Shown here in pieces: positions 36,289 to 45,263 of a DNA stretch of 47,915 nucleotides. The stretch's first letter is position 1. Every line of letters starts with the position of its first letter. Below the pieces are notes generated by a model. It did no database searches, was not told where the DNA came from, and saw nothing but the letters and a program-made list of their open reading frames with translations. The position numbers and the translations under genes were made by a program. This DNA is from Pseudoalteromonas sp. HM-SA03 (GTDB lineage: Bacteria; Pseudomonadota; Gammaproteobacteria; Enterobacterales; Alteromonadaceae), in NCBI RefSeq assembly GCF_002289345.1, contig NZ_NSDG01000015.1:59935-107849 (forward strand), written 5' to 3'.

Positions 36289-38049
36289 TTATTCGCTGCT
36301 CTCACCGAGTGCAACACCTTCTCTTCTTGGATCTGCGCCACCGATTAAATGTGTTCCACGAACCTCAATGGCATGCAGTCCTGAGTTTAAGTCGCGGATC
36401 TGTACTTCATGACCTTTTTTCTCAAAGTAAGGTGCTTGTTTTGTCAGCTCAGTGCCTTTTTCAAGCGTTGTGTACTTATTGCGATTGGTGATTTTTGGTA
36501 AATCAATCGCAGCCTGCACAGATAATCCCCAGTCCAGAACACCAACTAAGGTTTGAGCAACATAGTTGATAATACGACTACCGCCAGGCGAGCCGACTAT
36601 CAATTTCAGCGACCCATCTTTATTAAACACCATTACGGGTGCCATAGAGCTTCTTGGGCGTTTGTTTGCTTCTACCCGGTTAGCGACCCATTTATCCCCT
36701 ACTTTTGGAGAAAGTGCAAAGTCGGTTAATTGGTTATTAAGCAAATATCCGTTAACCATCACCGTCGAGCCAAATGCCATTTCTATCGAGCTTGTCATAG
36801 AAATAGCATTACCCTCGGCATCTACAATCGACACATGGCTGGTCGAAGGTAATTCATAACTATCATCCATAGCATAAGCGAGTGTGCCCGAAGTTGGGTC
36901 GCCTATTGGAAAGTCGTGATTATCCATATCACCGATAAGTTTGCTACGGCCTAATAGATATTGCTCGTTAAGCAATGCTTTTGCTGGCACTTCAACAAAA
37001 TCAGGATCGGCTACGTAAAAATCTCTATCGGCAAACGCTAGGCGAGATGCTTGAGTAAAGAGGTGCAAGGCTTCTGGATCATTTGCTTTATACTTACCAA
37101 GCTCGTAAGGTTCCAACAGCTTCATCATTTGCAAAACGGCAATACCACCACTGCTAGGCGGTGCCATAGAGCAAACTTTATATACACGATAATCCGTACA
37201 AATAGCGTCTCTAGTTTTGCTCTTATAATGTTCCAAGTCGCTCAGCGCCAATTTGCCAGGTGCGATTTCAGACTTTTGCACAGCTTCCACTAATTGGGTG
37301 GCATTTTGCCCTTCATAAAAGGCTTGGATCCCTTGTGTTGCTACTTTGTAGTATAGGTTTGCCAAAGGCAGATTCTTTTTAAGGGTCCCAGGTTGTAGTG
37401 CTTTACCATCCGGATAGAAATATTCTTTTGCGGGACTGAGCTTTGTCAAACCTGGGTTGAGTTTTTTCTCAAGCAGCATATTTAAACGTGGAGAGACGAT
37501 AAATCCGTCTCGAGCTAATTCAATCGCTGGTTTAAATAATTCCTGCCATGGCAATTTACCGTATTTGTCATGTGCTGATTTAAACGCGTGCAGAATGCCA
37601 GGCACACCAACAGAGCGACCGCCCACAACAGCCTCAATCCACCTAACCGCATTACCCGTATCATCTAAAAATAGATCTGAGCCTGCAAGTTTTGGTGCAG
37701 TTTCTCTACCATCAAAACTAATTAATTCATTGCTTTTCTTGTCGTAGTGCAGGATAAACGCCCCCCCACCTACGCCTGAAGATTGCGGCTCAACCAAGGT
37801 AAGCACAAGTTGAGTCGCTATCATGGCATCAACCGCACTTCCCCCTTTTGAGAGCATCAATTGACCTGCTTTACTCGCATAGGGGTTGGCAGCAACGACC
37901 ATGTACTTTTCTGCGGTGCGTGCTTCTTTAGATTGGAAACCTGTTGCGGCTTCCGGCTCTCTAATTTCGATTTTTTGTTGCTCAGCTAAGGTGTTGGTTG
38001 AAAAGCTGAATGCGGCAATCACGGTTAGTGATGCAAGTGTATGTTTCAT
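36289..38049 (-). CDS. ggt: Gamma-glutamyltransferase
   Basis: A 586-residue exported enzyme that hydrolyses or transfers gamma-glutamyl groups from glutathione. The signal peptide is MKHTLASLTVIAAFSFSTNT, ending LA. The proenzyme self-cleaves before T403 (in ELPSTSHVSIVD), which becomes the N-terminal nucleophile of the small subunit; GSPGGSRIINYV and SSGGIAVLQMMKLLE are further family motifs. The ATG at 38049 was chosen over a GTG at 38058. It is divergent from the rhombosortase gene with an 82-base gap. Confidence 0.95.
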   Translation of the reverse strand: MKHTLASLTVIAAFSFSTNTLAEQQKIEIREPEAATGFQSKEARTAEKYMVVAANPYASKAGQLMLSKGGSAVDAMIATQLVLTLVEPQSSGVGGGAFILHYDKKSNELISFDGRETAPKLAGSDLFLDDTGNAVRWIEAVVGGRSVGVPGILHAFKSAHDKYGKLPWQELFKPAIELARDGFIVSPRLNMLLEKKLNPGLTKLSPAKEYFYPDGKALQPGTLKKNLPLANLYYKVATQGIQAFYEGQNATQLVEAVQKSEIAPGKLALSDLEHYKSKTRDAICTDYRVYKVCSMAPPSSGGIAVLQMMKLLEPYELGKYKANDPEALHLFTQASRLAFADRDFYVADPDFVEVPAKALLNEQYLLGRSKLIGDMDNHDFPIGDPTSGTLAYAMDDSYELPSTSHVSIVDAEGNAISMTSSIEMAFGSTVMVNGYLLNNQLTDFALSPKVGDKWVANRVEANKRPRSSMAPVMVFNKDGSLKLIVGSPGGSRIINYVAQTLVGVLDWGLSVQAAIDLPKITNRNKYTTLEKGTELTKQAPYFEKKGHEVQIRDLNSGLHAIEVRGTHLIGGADPRREGVALGESSE

Positions 38050-38131
38050 AATACCCACTTTGCTTACGTCTTATATTTGGCATCATAAAAGCAATTAGGC
38101 ACAATATGCAAAAATAATAACGTGAAATCGT

Positions 38132-38716
38132 ATGTTTGAACTTCCAACGAACAAAGAATATCTCATTGGCCCTGTGTCTTTGGCGATATTGTCAACAATA
38201 CTGATGTTGTTCGGGCTTGGCCCGCACTTAGATTTTGACAGAAATGCGATTGCTGAAGGTGAATTATGGCGTATTTTGAGCGGCCAGTTTACCCATAGCA
38301 ATTGGTATCACTTGATGCTAAACCTGCTTGGTATCTTATTTATTTGGCTATTACATGCCGAATATACAAGACTAAGAAAATATTGGCTGAATGTACTTTT
38401 TCTTGGCCTCTTTACCGGGCTCATGATCTTGCTATTTTCCCCAAACATTGTTGTATATACAGGCTTGAGTGGCTTATTACATGGGCTTATCGTATGGGGA
38501 GCACTTGAAGATATTAAACGGAAGCTAACAACTGGATATCTGTTGTTTATTGGTGTGTGGGCAAAGGTATGTTGGGAGCAATATGCGGGTGCAAGTGCAG
38601 ATGTAGCCAAACTGATAGACTCGAGAGTCGCCATTGAAGCACATCTATTTGGTGCAGTTGGTGGTGTGGTTTTAGCTGTTATCTATTTATTTTATAAAAC
38701 AAAAAAGCCAGCTTAA
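38132..38716 (+). CDS. rrtA: Rhombosortase (rhomboid-like serine protease)
   Basis: A 194-residue membrane protease with about six helices. It has the rhombosortase pattern: ELWRILSGQFTHSNWYHLML then NLLG, catalytic Ser in YTGLSGLLHGLIVWG, and the catalytic His in EAHLFGAVGG. Rhombosortases cut GlyGly-CTERM tails from surface proteins in gammaproteobacteria. No protein in this window ends with a GlyGly-CTERM tail, so its substrates are elsewhere. No good ribosome binding site precedes the ATG. Confidence 0.9.
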   Translation: MFELPTNKEYLIGPVSLAILSTILMLFGLGPHLDFDRNAIAEGELWRILSGQFTHSNWYHLMLNLLGILFIWLLHAEYTRLRKYWLNVLFLGLFTGLMILLFSPNIVVYTGLSGLLHGLIVWGALEDIKRKLTTGYLLFIGVWAKVCWEQYAGASADVAKLIDSRVAIEAHLFGAVGGVVLAVIYLFYKTKKPA

Positions 38717-38727
38717 GCTGGCTTTTT
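38701..38727. terminator. Bidirectional terminator between rrtA and the S9 peptidase
   Basis: AAAGCCAGC-TTAA-GCTGGCTTT with six A before and five T after serves both convergent genes. The stop of the rhombosortase gene lies within the stem. Confidence 0.93.
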
Positions 38728-38741
38728 ATCCACTCATTTGA

Positions 38742-41225
38742 TTACAAGTTTTCTTTGAACAGCTTGTATATACGACGGTATTCATCCAACCAACTTGATG
38801 GCTGTCTAAAGCCATGAGGTTCAACTGGATAAATCGCCGTTTCAAAGTCTTCCTTTTCTAGCTCAATTAGGCGTTGCACCAAGCGCACAACATCTTGGAA
38901 AAATACGTTATCATCAACCATAGGTGCATTGATCAGAAGCTTGTTTTTCAAACCTTCAGCATGATAGATAGGCGAACTGCGTTTGTATGCAATTGGGTCT
39001 ACATCTGGGCGATTAAGGATATTTGAGGTGTACGGGTCGTTGTAATAGGCCCAATCGGTGACTGGACGTAAAGCTGCGCCTGCTTGGAATAGATCCGGCT
39101 GAGTAAATAGCGCCATAAATGTCATAAAGCCGCCGTATGACCCACCATAAGTACCTACAGCGCCACGATCAACATTAGCGTTGTTAACCATCCACTCGAC
39201 ACCGTCTGCCAAATCTTCGATTTCTGGTTTACCCATATGACGATAGATTGCCGTTCTCCAATCTCGGCCATAGCCCTTAGAGCCGCGATAGTCCATATCC
39301 ATGACGACATAACCTTCGCTCGCGAGAAGTGAATGGAACATAAACTCTCTAAAGTAGTTAGACCAACCCATATGTGAGTTCTGCAAATAACCCGCGCCAT
39401 GGTTAAAGATCACAGCTTTACGGTTTTTACCCGTTTCGCCTTCTTGATAATCTGCCGGGTAATATACTTTTGCGTAGACAGGCTCACCTTGATGGCTTGA
39501 AGGAACCGCGACAATCTTAGGCGCAATTAGCTTCTTATTTAAAAACGCATCTGAGACCGTATTAGTGAGTCGTGACACCGCGGCTTTAGGCGCTGCATCC
39601 GCGACATAAAGTTCAGGAGGCATCATGATTTTTGAGTGAGTTAACAACAGCTTTTGCTCATCTGGACTTAGCTGGTAATCAGTCAGGCCATCTAAATCGG
39701 TTAACTGCTGATCTTCACCACTTGCTAAATTGACGCGATAAATCTCGTATAAACCTGGATGATCTTTATTGGCTTTGTAATAAACAAATTGACTATCGTG
39801 GGTTAAGGTTGGCTCAGAAACCACAAACTTCCCTGAAGTCATTGCTTTTGCTTTACCGTTAAGCGGTTTAACATAAAGCTGACTATATCCAGTTTGCTCT
39901 GAAAGATAGTACAACGCGTCTTGGTTGCTTAACCAACCAAAATCATTGTAGGTGTAATTGATCCATGCTTCATCGTGTAGGCGGTGCTGAGAAACGAATT
40001 GTTGTTTATCAAAATCAACCGTTGCTAACCATCTGTCTTTATTATCCCAAGCACCAAGCATCACTGCGACTTGAGAGCCGTCACTATTCCATTGGATAGC
40101 GGATTGACTCCAGCCCCATGTGTCGATCAGGTTGATATCACGTGGTGCTTTTTCACTCTTATATGATTCACCTTTTGCCTTAGCATTTTCGCGTTTCACC
40201 TCGGCTAGTACATCTTCATCAAAGCCAGGCAAAGTATCGTAGCTCAGCCTGACTTGCTCTGATTTTGCTAAATCAATGAAAATAACATCAGAACTCATTG
40301 GTTTAGTGTCTGCAACGCGGCGGCGAGCTTTTACCGGATCAATGTCACCGTTTTGACTCACATAGTTAGGCATGATGTCAGAGTCTGAACGACTAGGTTT
40401 ATCATCTGTTATCACGGCGATTAACTTATCACCAGTAGGTGCTAAGCTAACCGAGATAAGCGTTTTTCCTTTACCAAGATAAAATTGATTATCTTGAATG
40501 CTTGCGTTATTCGCTTCTATCTTTTGATTTCTCGCTTCTCGATCTTTGCTGTTTTTGTGCGTTAGGGCGACGAATTGAATCAGTTTGTGTTGTTGTTCAG
40601 CGATATATCCATTTGGCTCTTTCACCCTTTCAGGCTTATCCGCTAAATGTAACTTTACCAGTTCTTTGGTTAAGCCTGTGGCTAAATCGAACGCAAATAG
40701 CGCATTGCCCGAACGGTAAGCTAATCGGTTATCACTTAAGAATTGCGGTGCATACTCATAGTTCGAAGAATGAGTAACTTGTGTCAAAGCGCCTGACTTC
40801 AGGTTTTTAACGAATATGTTGCCTTTAAATTCATAAGATTGTAGCGTCCTTTCTTTATTATAAATCGCGTTTGCAGCACCAACAGCGTGCAAATCCGACA
40901 GCGAAACTGCTTCGCTTGTTTGTACGCTACTGACTTTAAATAAATCTCTTAACTCTGAGCCAGCTTGCTTACGCTTATAGAAAATGGTTTTGCTATCGGC
41001 TCCCCAGTATGCGCTTTCTGGTTGTCTTCCTAACCAATCAGGATGCGCCATTGCTTGTTTTAAGGTGATCTGCTCACCACCGAAATCAACGGGAGTCGCA
41101 ACGACTTGTGGAACTGGCGAGTTGGTTTCAACTTGTTGTGGTTTTGAGCTTACTTCAGTGGTTTGACAACCAGAAAGAAGTAAACCTGAAGCGACTGCCA
41201 TCGAGATAAGAGAGAGTTTCAACAT
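38742..41225 (-). CDS. S9-family peptidase lipoprotein (prolyl oligopeptidase-like)
   Basis: An 827-residue lipoprotein: signal with lipobox LLSGC (Cys20). The N-terminal three quarters form a DPP-IV/WD40-like beta-propeller, and the C-terminal alpha/beta hydrolase domain has the Ser-Asp-His triad: S696 in GTYGGSYGGFM, D771/D772 in MVDDNVFF and H801 in EPHGFRQ. It should cleave short peptides, probably after proline or from acylated ends, at the cell surface or periplasm. Usual DPP-IV-like proteins are 700-800 residues. It is transcribed alone. Confidence 0.93.
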   Translation of the reverse strand: MLKLSLISMAVASGLLLSGCQTTEVSSKPQQVETNSPVPQVVATPVDFGGEQITLKQAMAHPDWLGRQPESAYWGADSKTIFYKRKQAGSELRDLFKVSSVQTSEAVSLSDLHAVGAANAIYNKERTLQSYEFKGNIFVKNLKSGALTQVTHSSNYEYAPQFLSDNRLAYRSGNALFAFDLATGLTKELVKLHLADKPERVKEPNGYIAEQQHKLIQFVALTHKNSKDREARNQKIEANNASIQDNQFYLGKGKTLISVSLAPTGDKLIAVITDDKPSRSDSDIMPNYVSQNGDIDPVKARRRVADTKPMSSDVIFIDLAKSEQVRLSYDTLPGFDEDVLAEVKRENAKAKGESYKSEKAPRDINLIDTWGWSQSAIQWNSDGSQVAVMLGAWDNKDRWLATVDFDKQQFVSQHRLHDEAWINYTYNDFGWLSNQDALYYLSEQTGYSQLYVKPLNGKAKAMTSGKFVVSEPTLTHDSQFVYYKANKDHPGLYEIYRVNLASGEDQQLTDLDGLTDYQLSPDEQKLLLTHSKIMMPPELYVADAAPKAAVSRLTNTVSDAFLNKKLIAPKIVAVPSSHQGEPVYAKVYYPADYQEGETGKNRKAVIFNHGAGYLQNSHMGWSNYFREFMFHSLLASEGYVVMDMDYRGSKGYGRDWRTAIYRHMGKPEIEDLADGVEWMVNNANVDRGAVGTYGGSYGGFMTFMALFTQPDLFQAGAALRPVTDWAYYNDPYTSNILNRPDVDPIAYKRSSPIYHAEGLKNKLLINAPMVDDNVFFQDVVRLVQRLIELEKEDFETAIYPVEPHGFRQPSSWLDEYRRIYKLFKENL

Positions 41226-41318
41226 GTGACTTTCTTATAATAGTTAAATTTGCCTAATTTAAGCAGAAAGCCTGTGGAATATCGACAGATTTAAGATTAA
41301 AAGCACAATGGGCGGGAC

Positions 41319-41348
41319 AAAAAAAAGGCCAGCATAGGGATGCTGGCC
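41319..41348 (-). terminator. Strong intrinsic terminator
   Basis: GGCCAGCA and TGCTGGCC form a perfect eight-base GC-rich stem around TCCCTA (minus strand), followed by eight consecutive T. It would end either the candidate small RNA or, 236 bases past purK, the purEK transcript. Confidence 0.9.
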
Positions 41349-41436
41349 AAATACTCTCTGCGCTCACATAGTCGTTGATGGACAACGAGTATGAAATGAG
41401 GCCTATCCGCGCCTCACAATAGTAGACCGCACTATT
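41319..41436 (-). ncRNA. Candidate structured small RNA
   Basis: On the minus strand, between purK and the S9 gene, four helices occur in about 115 bases. AATAGT/ACTATT (41418-41436), TGAGGC/GCCTCA (41397-41416) and CGTTG/CAACG (41373-41387) are followed by a strong terminator GGCCAGCA/TGCTGGCC plus eight T (41319-41348). ATACTC/GAGTAT encloses the third. A -10-like TCTAAT lies just upstream of the first helix. No known family was recognised. The 65-codon frame across it (41254-41451) runs through the terminator and has no ribosome binding site. It could also be the 3' UTR of purEK. Confidence 0.5.
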
Positions 41437-41583
41437 AGAAAAGAGTTCCAAAAATAACAGTAAAAAATTTAATTTTTTATATTCAGCCTGAGTTCTTCCA
41501 TTAAAGAGTGAGCTAACTCAATAATTATCAAAAGCTTAGGTTTTTTAGTTAACAATGGACCTTTTTAGCTAGAAACAGTAGTA
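41349..41583. other. Gap below purK
   Basis: Apart from the candidate RNA (41349-41436) there is AT-rich DNA with a TATAAA at about 41478 on the minus strand, a possible -10 box. No gene and no terminator immediately after purK were seen. Confidence 0.4.
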
Positions 41584-42732
41584 CTAATTCAAAATTAATT
41601 GCTGAGCGGTTTCCATAACCCTAGGGTAGTCTTTTTCAGGCAAGATATCAGCAAGCTCAGCCAATGCTTCACCTAATTTATGAAGTGAGTCTGCTGAAAC
41701 GTTGATATGCCCCATTTTTCTGCCCGGTTTCGCATCTTTGCCATACCAGTGACTGGTTGCCCCCGGAACAGCAAGAACTTGCGATGGAATGTGACTTTGC
41801 CCTAACACATTTATCATCGCGGTTGGGCGAAGCAGGCTTGTATCACCAATCGGTAAACCGGCAACGGCACGAATATGGTTTTCAAACTGGCTCACATGGG
41901 CGCCTTGTTGTGACCAATGTCCTGAGTTATGTACCCTAGGCGCTATTTCATTAACCAATAATTGACCTTCAACATCGAAAAACTCAATAGCAAGTACACC
42001 AACATAGTCAAGTGCATTCGCGAGTTTTGCAAATGCGTCTTCCGCTTGCGCTTGAATATTGGCTTTCTCTTTGCCCGCAATTGATAGGGTCAGTACACCA
42101 TTGGTATGCTGGTTTTCAGTCAACGGATAAATTTTACATTCGCCATTTTTAGCGCGCACACCAATAATCGACACCTCACGGTCAAACGGTATCATTTTTT
42201 CAGCAACGATAGAGTGAGGCTGTGCTTCAGTGCCTGCTTGCAAAAACTCGGACATTTCGGCCCAAGTACTATCTATTTCAGACTCTGATTTTACTCGCCA
42301 TTGCCCTTTCCCATCATAGCCTGCCTGACAGGTTTTAACGACCAACGGCATGCCTAACTCATCAATCGCTTTGAGAAAATGCGTTTTATCCGTAATGATT
42401 TTGAAAGGAGCACAAGGCACAGATGTTTTATCTAGTAGTGCTTTTTCTTTCGCGCGGTCACCGCCGGTAGCTATTGCTTCTGCGCCAGGGTAGAACTTAC
42501 CGCTTTGTTCGCAAAGCCCCAAAACATCATGTGGAATATGTTCAAATTCGGCAGTGATGGCATCAGCATTGTCAATGGCTTGCTGTAATGACTCTGGTGT
42601 TGTTGCAAAGGTAACGGGGTTTATTACCGTTTGGCTGCCAACATCATAAGCCAACACTTTTATATCAAGATGAGCTGACGATAGACTCATCATACGGGCT
42701 AATTGTCCCGCCCCTAAAACAAGAATATTCAT
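41584..42732 (-). CDS. purK: N5-carboxyaminoimidazole ribonucleotide synthase
   Basis: A 382-residue ATP-grasp enzyme that carboxylates aminoimidazole ribonucleotide using ATP and bicarbonate. Family marks are the start MNILVLGAGQLARMM, ATP-grasp segments PLVVKTCQAGYDGKGQW and ALDYVGVLAIEFFDVEGQLL, and NEIAPRVHNSGHWSQQG. The ATG at 42732 is one base after the purE stop. The last step is joined to PurE, which uses the unstable product. Confidence 0.97.
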   Translation of the reverse strand: MNILVLGAGQLARMMSLSSAHLDIKVLAYDVGSQTVINPVTFATTPESLQQAIDNADAITAEFEHIPHDVLGLCEQSGKFYPGAEAIATGGDRAKEKALLDKTSVPCAPFKIITDKTHFLKAIDELGMPLVVKTCQAGYDGKGQWRVKSESEIDSTWAEMSEFLQAGTEAQPHSIVAEKMIPFDREVSIIGVRAKNGECKIYPLTENQHTNGVLTLSIAGKEKANIQAQAEDAFAKLANALDYVGVLAIEFFDVEGQLLVNEIAPRVHNSGHWSQQGAHVSQFENHIRAVAGLPIGDTSLLRPTAMINVLGQSHIPSQVLAVPGATSHWYGKDAKPGRKMGHINVSADSLHKLGEALAELADILPEKDYPRVMETAQQLILN

Positions 42733-42733
42733 G

Positions 42734-43216
42734 TTATTTCGCAGGATCTGGATTAGCTAGTACAGTTTCTGTTTGTTCTTTTCTGAACGCTTCTACTTTT
42801 GCAAAAATTTCTGGCTGCTGACAACCTAAAATTTGAGCCGCTAACAAACCTGCGTTTGCAGCACCAGCATCGCCAATCGCTAACGTACCTACCGCAACAC
42901 CTTTAGGCATTTGGCAAATTGACAGCAGTGAGTCCACGCCATTTAGCGTTTTTGATTTTACGGGAACGCCAAGTACGGGCAGACTTGTAAATGCAGCTGC
43001 CATGCCCGGTAAGTGTGCAGCACCGCCGGCACCGGCAATGATAACTTTTATCCCACGTTCTGCTGCTGTCGAAGCATAGTCCGCTAAAAGCTGTGGAGTA
43101 CGGTGAGCTGAAACCACTTTAGTTTCATAGTCAATACCAAATTTATCTAACATTTCAGCTGCATGTTGCATTGTAGGCCAGTCTGATTTTGAGCCCATAA
43201 TGATGCCAACGGTCAT
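42734..43216 (-). CDS. purE: N5-carboxyaminoimidazole ribonucleotide mutase
   Basis: A 160-residue enzyme converting N5-CAIR to CAIR in purine synthesis. The signature is [20 protein letters not shown], with [12 protein letters not shown] carrying the catalytic His and [16 protein letters not shown] for binding. The ATG at 43216 is preceded by GAGGA; further in-frame upstream codons to 43264 would add unrelated residues. It forms the purEK operon. No clear PurR box was identified upstream. Confidence 0.96.
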   Translation of the reverse strand: MTVGIIMGSKSDWPTMQHAAEMLDKFGIDYETKVVSAHRTPQLLADYASTAAERGIKVIIAGAGGAAHLPGMAAAFTSLPVLGVPVKSKTLNGVDSLLSICQMPKGVAVGTLAIGDAGAANAGLLAAQILGCQQPEIFAKVEAFRKEQTETVLANPDPAK

Positions 43217-43348
43217 AATAATTCCTCGACTAATTTTGAACGATACAGGGCTAAGGTCCTTCACACCTTAGCTGCGGGCATTATACCTGAGTTCGTCTTT
43301 AATGCGAAGAATCAACTTATTGCAATTACCACGCGATGGCACCCAGAG

Positions 43349-43555
43349 TTATTTAGACACTACCAATTCTTCAATACTTAATGCTTTGGCACGCTTAAAG
43401 TGAGAGAGAAACGTTTTAGGACCCATAATTAAGCATAACACCGCGAGACCACCTGGGATTAGCACCATTTTTAAAGCAGGGCCAAGAATATAGCTGTAAA
43501 AAAAGATAAAAGGGATGAACAGAATGTATCCGATGAATAAGCTCAAATATTGCAT
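43349..43555 (-). CDS. Small two-helix membrane protein
   Basis: A 68-residue protein with two hydrophobic helices (about 4-25, LSLFIGYILFIPFIFFYSYI, and 31-46) and a basic tail (FLSHFKRAKALSIEELVVSK). AGGAG precedes the ATG. It is divergent from the TetR-family gene, and its -10-like TATAAA lies between two copies of the likely TetR operator, so it is the probable regulated target. The family is not recognised; function unknown. Confidence 0.75.
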   Translation of the reverse strand: MQYLSLFIGYILFIPFIFFYSYILGPALKMVLIPGGLAVLCLIMGPKTFLSHFKRAKALSIEELVVSK

Positions 43556-43575
43556 AATAACTCCTATTGAAATTT

Positions 43576-43613
43576 AATGAGCGCGCTCATTTATAATAGT
43601 GAGCACGCTCATT
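43576..43613. promoter_or_regulatory. Two tandem palindromic operators for the TetR regulator
   Basis: AATGAGCGCGCTCATT (43576-43591, perfect) and AGTGAGCACGCTCATT (43598-43613, near-perfect) have centres 22 bases apart, two turns of DNA. They lie between the divergent small membrane protein and the TetR-family gene, and flank the only good -10 box for the former. This layout is typical for cooperative binding by a TetR-family dimer pair and for autoregulation. Confidence 0.85.
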
Positions 43614-43684
43614 ATTTGCAAACTTTATCTCTTAAATAATCTGGAATTGTGCTACACTCTCTTCGCAAATAAAAAGGTAACCAT

Positions 43685-44209
43685 ATGAAAAAAAGAGAAA
43701 TTACGTACAATAAAATTCTCAGTGCTAGCTGGCAACTTTTTCAAGACAATGGTTTTGAAAATACCACTACTCGGCAAATTGCCCAAGCGGCAAATGTGGC
43801 GACGGGAACGGTTTTCTCTCACTTCCCTACTAAGCTCGACATGCTCAAAGTCGCAATGCATAACCAAATAGATGAACTAATTAATGAAGCGAAAACATCA
43901 GATGAGCAGCATAGTGCCAGCTTAAAGTTACGCCACTATGCAAAGTATTTATTTGCTTTTTATCTTCGCAATAGAGATTTCAGTAAAGAGCTGCTTTGTG
44001 GGATTATTTGGCATAGTGAATTCTTTACGGGACAACTCAATTTGTTCAAACACTTGTTATTCAGTGAGCAGGAATACAATGAGTTGAAAGCAACCGTTAT
44101 GATGGATTGCTACTTTATGACCTTGTTAGAAGGGTTAAGCAATGACTGTAGCTCTGTTGATCAAATGCTGCATATATTATCTCAGAAGTTGAAATTGGTT
44201 AATCAATAA
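43685..44209 (+). CDS. TetR/AcrR-family transcriptional regulator
   Basis: A 174-residue repressor. The N-terminal helix-turn-helix is clear: ILSASWQLFQDNGFENTTTR, QIAQAANVATGTVFSHFPTK. The C-terminal ligand domain is unlike families I can name. AAGGT stands ahead of the ATG. It likely binds the two operators between it and the divergent small membrane protein and controls both. The inducer is unknown. Confidence 0.92.
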   Translation: MKKREITYNKILSASWQLFQDNGFENTTTRQIAQAANVATGTVFSHFPTKLDMLKVAMHNQIDELINEAKTSDEQHSASLKLRHYAKYLFAFYLRNRDFSKELLCGIIWHSEFFTGQLNLFKHLLFSEQEYNELKATVMMDCYFMTLLEGLSNDCSSVDQMLHILSQKLKLVNQ

Positions 44210-44250
44210 GCAGTATGATGTGTTCTTTATTGAATATTCATACGAATTTA

Positions 44251-44280
44251 CTTGTGCTTTTGAACTTCTGACCATATAAA
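44251..44280 (+). promoter_or_regulatory. htpX promoter, overlapping sigma-70 and sigma-32 readings
   Basis: TTGTGC (44252-44257), 17 bases and TATAAA (44275-44280) form a sigma-70 promoter. The same DNA reads CTTGTGC, 14 bases, then CCATAT, a partial match to the heat-shock form CTTGAAA / CCCCATNT. htpX is heat-inducible in E. coli, so a sigma-32 component is plausible, but the match is partial. Confidence 0.5.
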
Positions 44281-44356
44281 GCATCTAGGACTAGTGTAAT
44301 AAGCAAGTGCTTGGGAAAAGTTACTTAGTTCCTTATTTTTGTCTAACGAGGTCAAA

Positions 44357-45217
44357 ATGAAACGCGTCATCTTATTCCTTATCACTAACTTAGCAGTGAT
44401 GCTTGTGTTAGGAATTGTGTTATCTATCTTAATGTCTGTGTTTGGTATTTCTAGCCGAAGCTATACAGGTATTATGGTTATTGCTGCCGTATTTGGATTC
44501 GGTGGTTCTTTTATCTCTCTTTACATGTCTAAGTGGATTGCAAAGAAATCTACAGGTGCCCATGTTATTGAGCAACCACGAAACGAAACTGAACATTGGT
44601 TAGTTGCTACTGTCGCAGAGCAAGCTAAAAAAGCAGGAATTGCGATGCCAGAAGTTGCGATTTATGACAGCCCTGAAATGAATGCATTTGCAACCGGGCC
44701 GAGTAAAAATAACAGCTTAGTTGCTGTGAGTACTGGTCTACTCCACAACATGGATCAAGACCAAGCAGAGGCAGTTCTTGCGCACGAAGTGTCGCACGTT
44801 GCAAATGGCGACATGGTTACACTTACCTTGATCCAAGGTGTTGTAAATACCTTTGTTATATTCTTCGCTAAAGTATTGGCGGGTATTGTTGATAACTTCT
44901 TGAATGGCGATGAAGAAGAGTCAGGTGGAAGCTGGACATATTTTATTTTTGATATGATATTCCAGATCCTCTTTGGTATTCTGGCTTCTGTTGTTGTCGC
45001 TTACTTTAGTCGTAAACGAGAATTTGCTGCTGATAAAGGTGCAGCGGATTTAGTCGGTGCGCAAAAAATGCGTTCAGCATTAGAGCGTTTGAAGCACAAC
45101 CATGAATCGCAATTAGAAGGCTCAATGATGGCTTTTGGTATTGCTTCAGGTAAGTCTATTGCAGACTTCTTTGCTTCTCACCCGCCACTTGATGAAAGAA
45201 TTAAAGCACTTTCGTAA
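44357..45217 (+). CDS. htpX: Membrane zinc metalloprotease HtpX
   Basis: A 286-residue M48 protease that degrades misfolded inner-membrane proteins. Two N-terminal helices ([20 protein letters not shown] and about 38-60) and two further helices (about 160-180, 195-217) fit the family. The zinc site is H143, E144, H147 in [13 protein letters not shown] with E222 in [12 protein letters not shown], the same numbering as E. coli. The ATG at 44357 follows GAGG and matches known N termini; an in-frame start at 44339 is upstream of that site. Confidence 0.96.
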   Translation: MKRVILFLITNLAVMLVLGIVLSILMSVFGISSRSYTGIMVIAAVFGFGGSFISLYMSKWIAKKSTGAHVIEQPRNETEHWLVATVAEQAKKAGIAMPEVAIYDSPEMNAFATGPSKNNSLVAVSTGLLHNMDQDQAEAVLAHEVSHVANGDMVTLTLIQGVVNTFVIFFAKVLAGIVDNFLNGDEEESGGSWTYFIFDMIFQILFGILASVVVAYFSRKREFAADKGAADLVGAQKMRSALERLKHNHESQLEGSMMAFGIASGKSIADFFASHPPLDERIKALS

Positions 45218-45237
45218 CTCTTTTCACATTCGTACTA

Positions 45238-45263
45238 GGGCAACGATTAAGTTGCCCTTTTTT
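45238..45263 (+). terminator. Intrinsic terminator of htpX
   Basis: GGGCAAC (45238-45244) and GTTGCCC (45251-45257) around GATTAA, then six T. It lies 20 bases after the stop. The convergent acetyltransferase gene stops at the end of the T run. Confidence 0.9.

Noticed and set aside
41254-41451. 65-codon minus-strand frame below purK
   Set aside because: It passes through a strong intrinsic terminator and several hairpins, lacks a ribosome binding site and has erratic composition; a noncoding RNA explains the region better.
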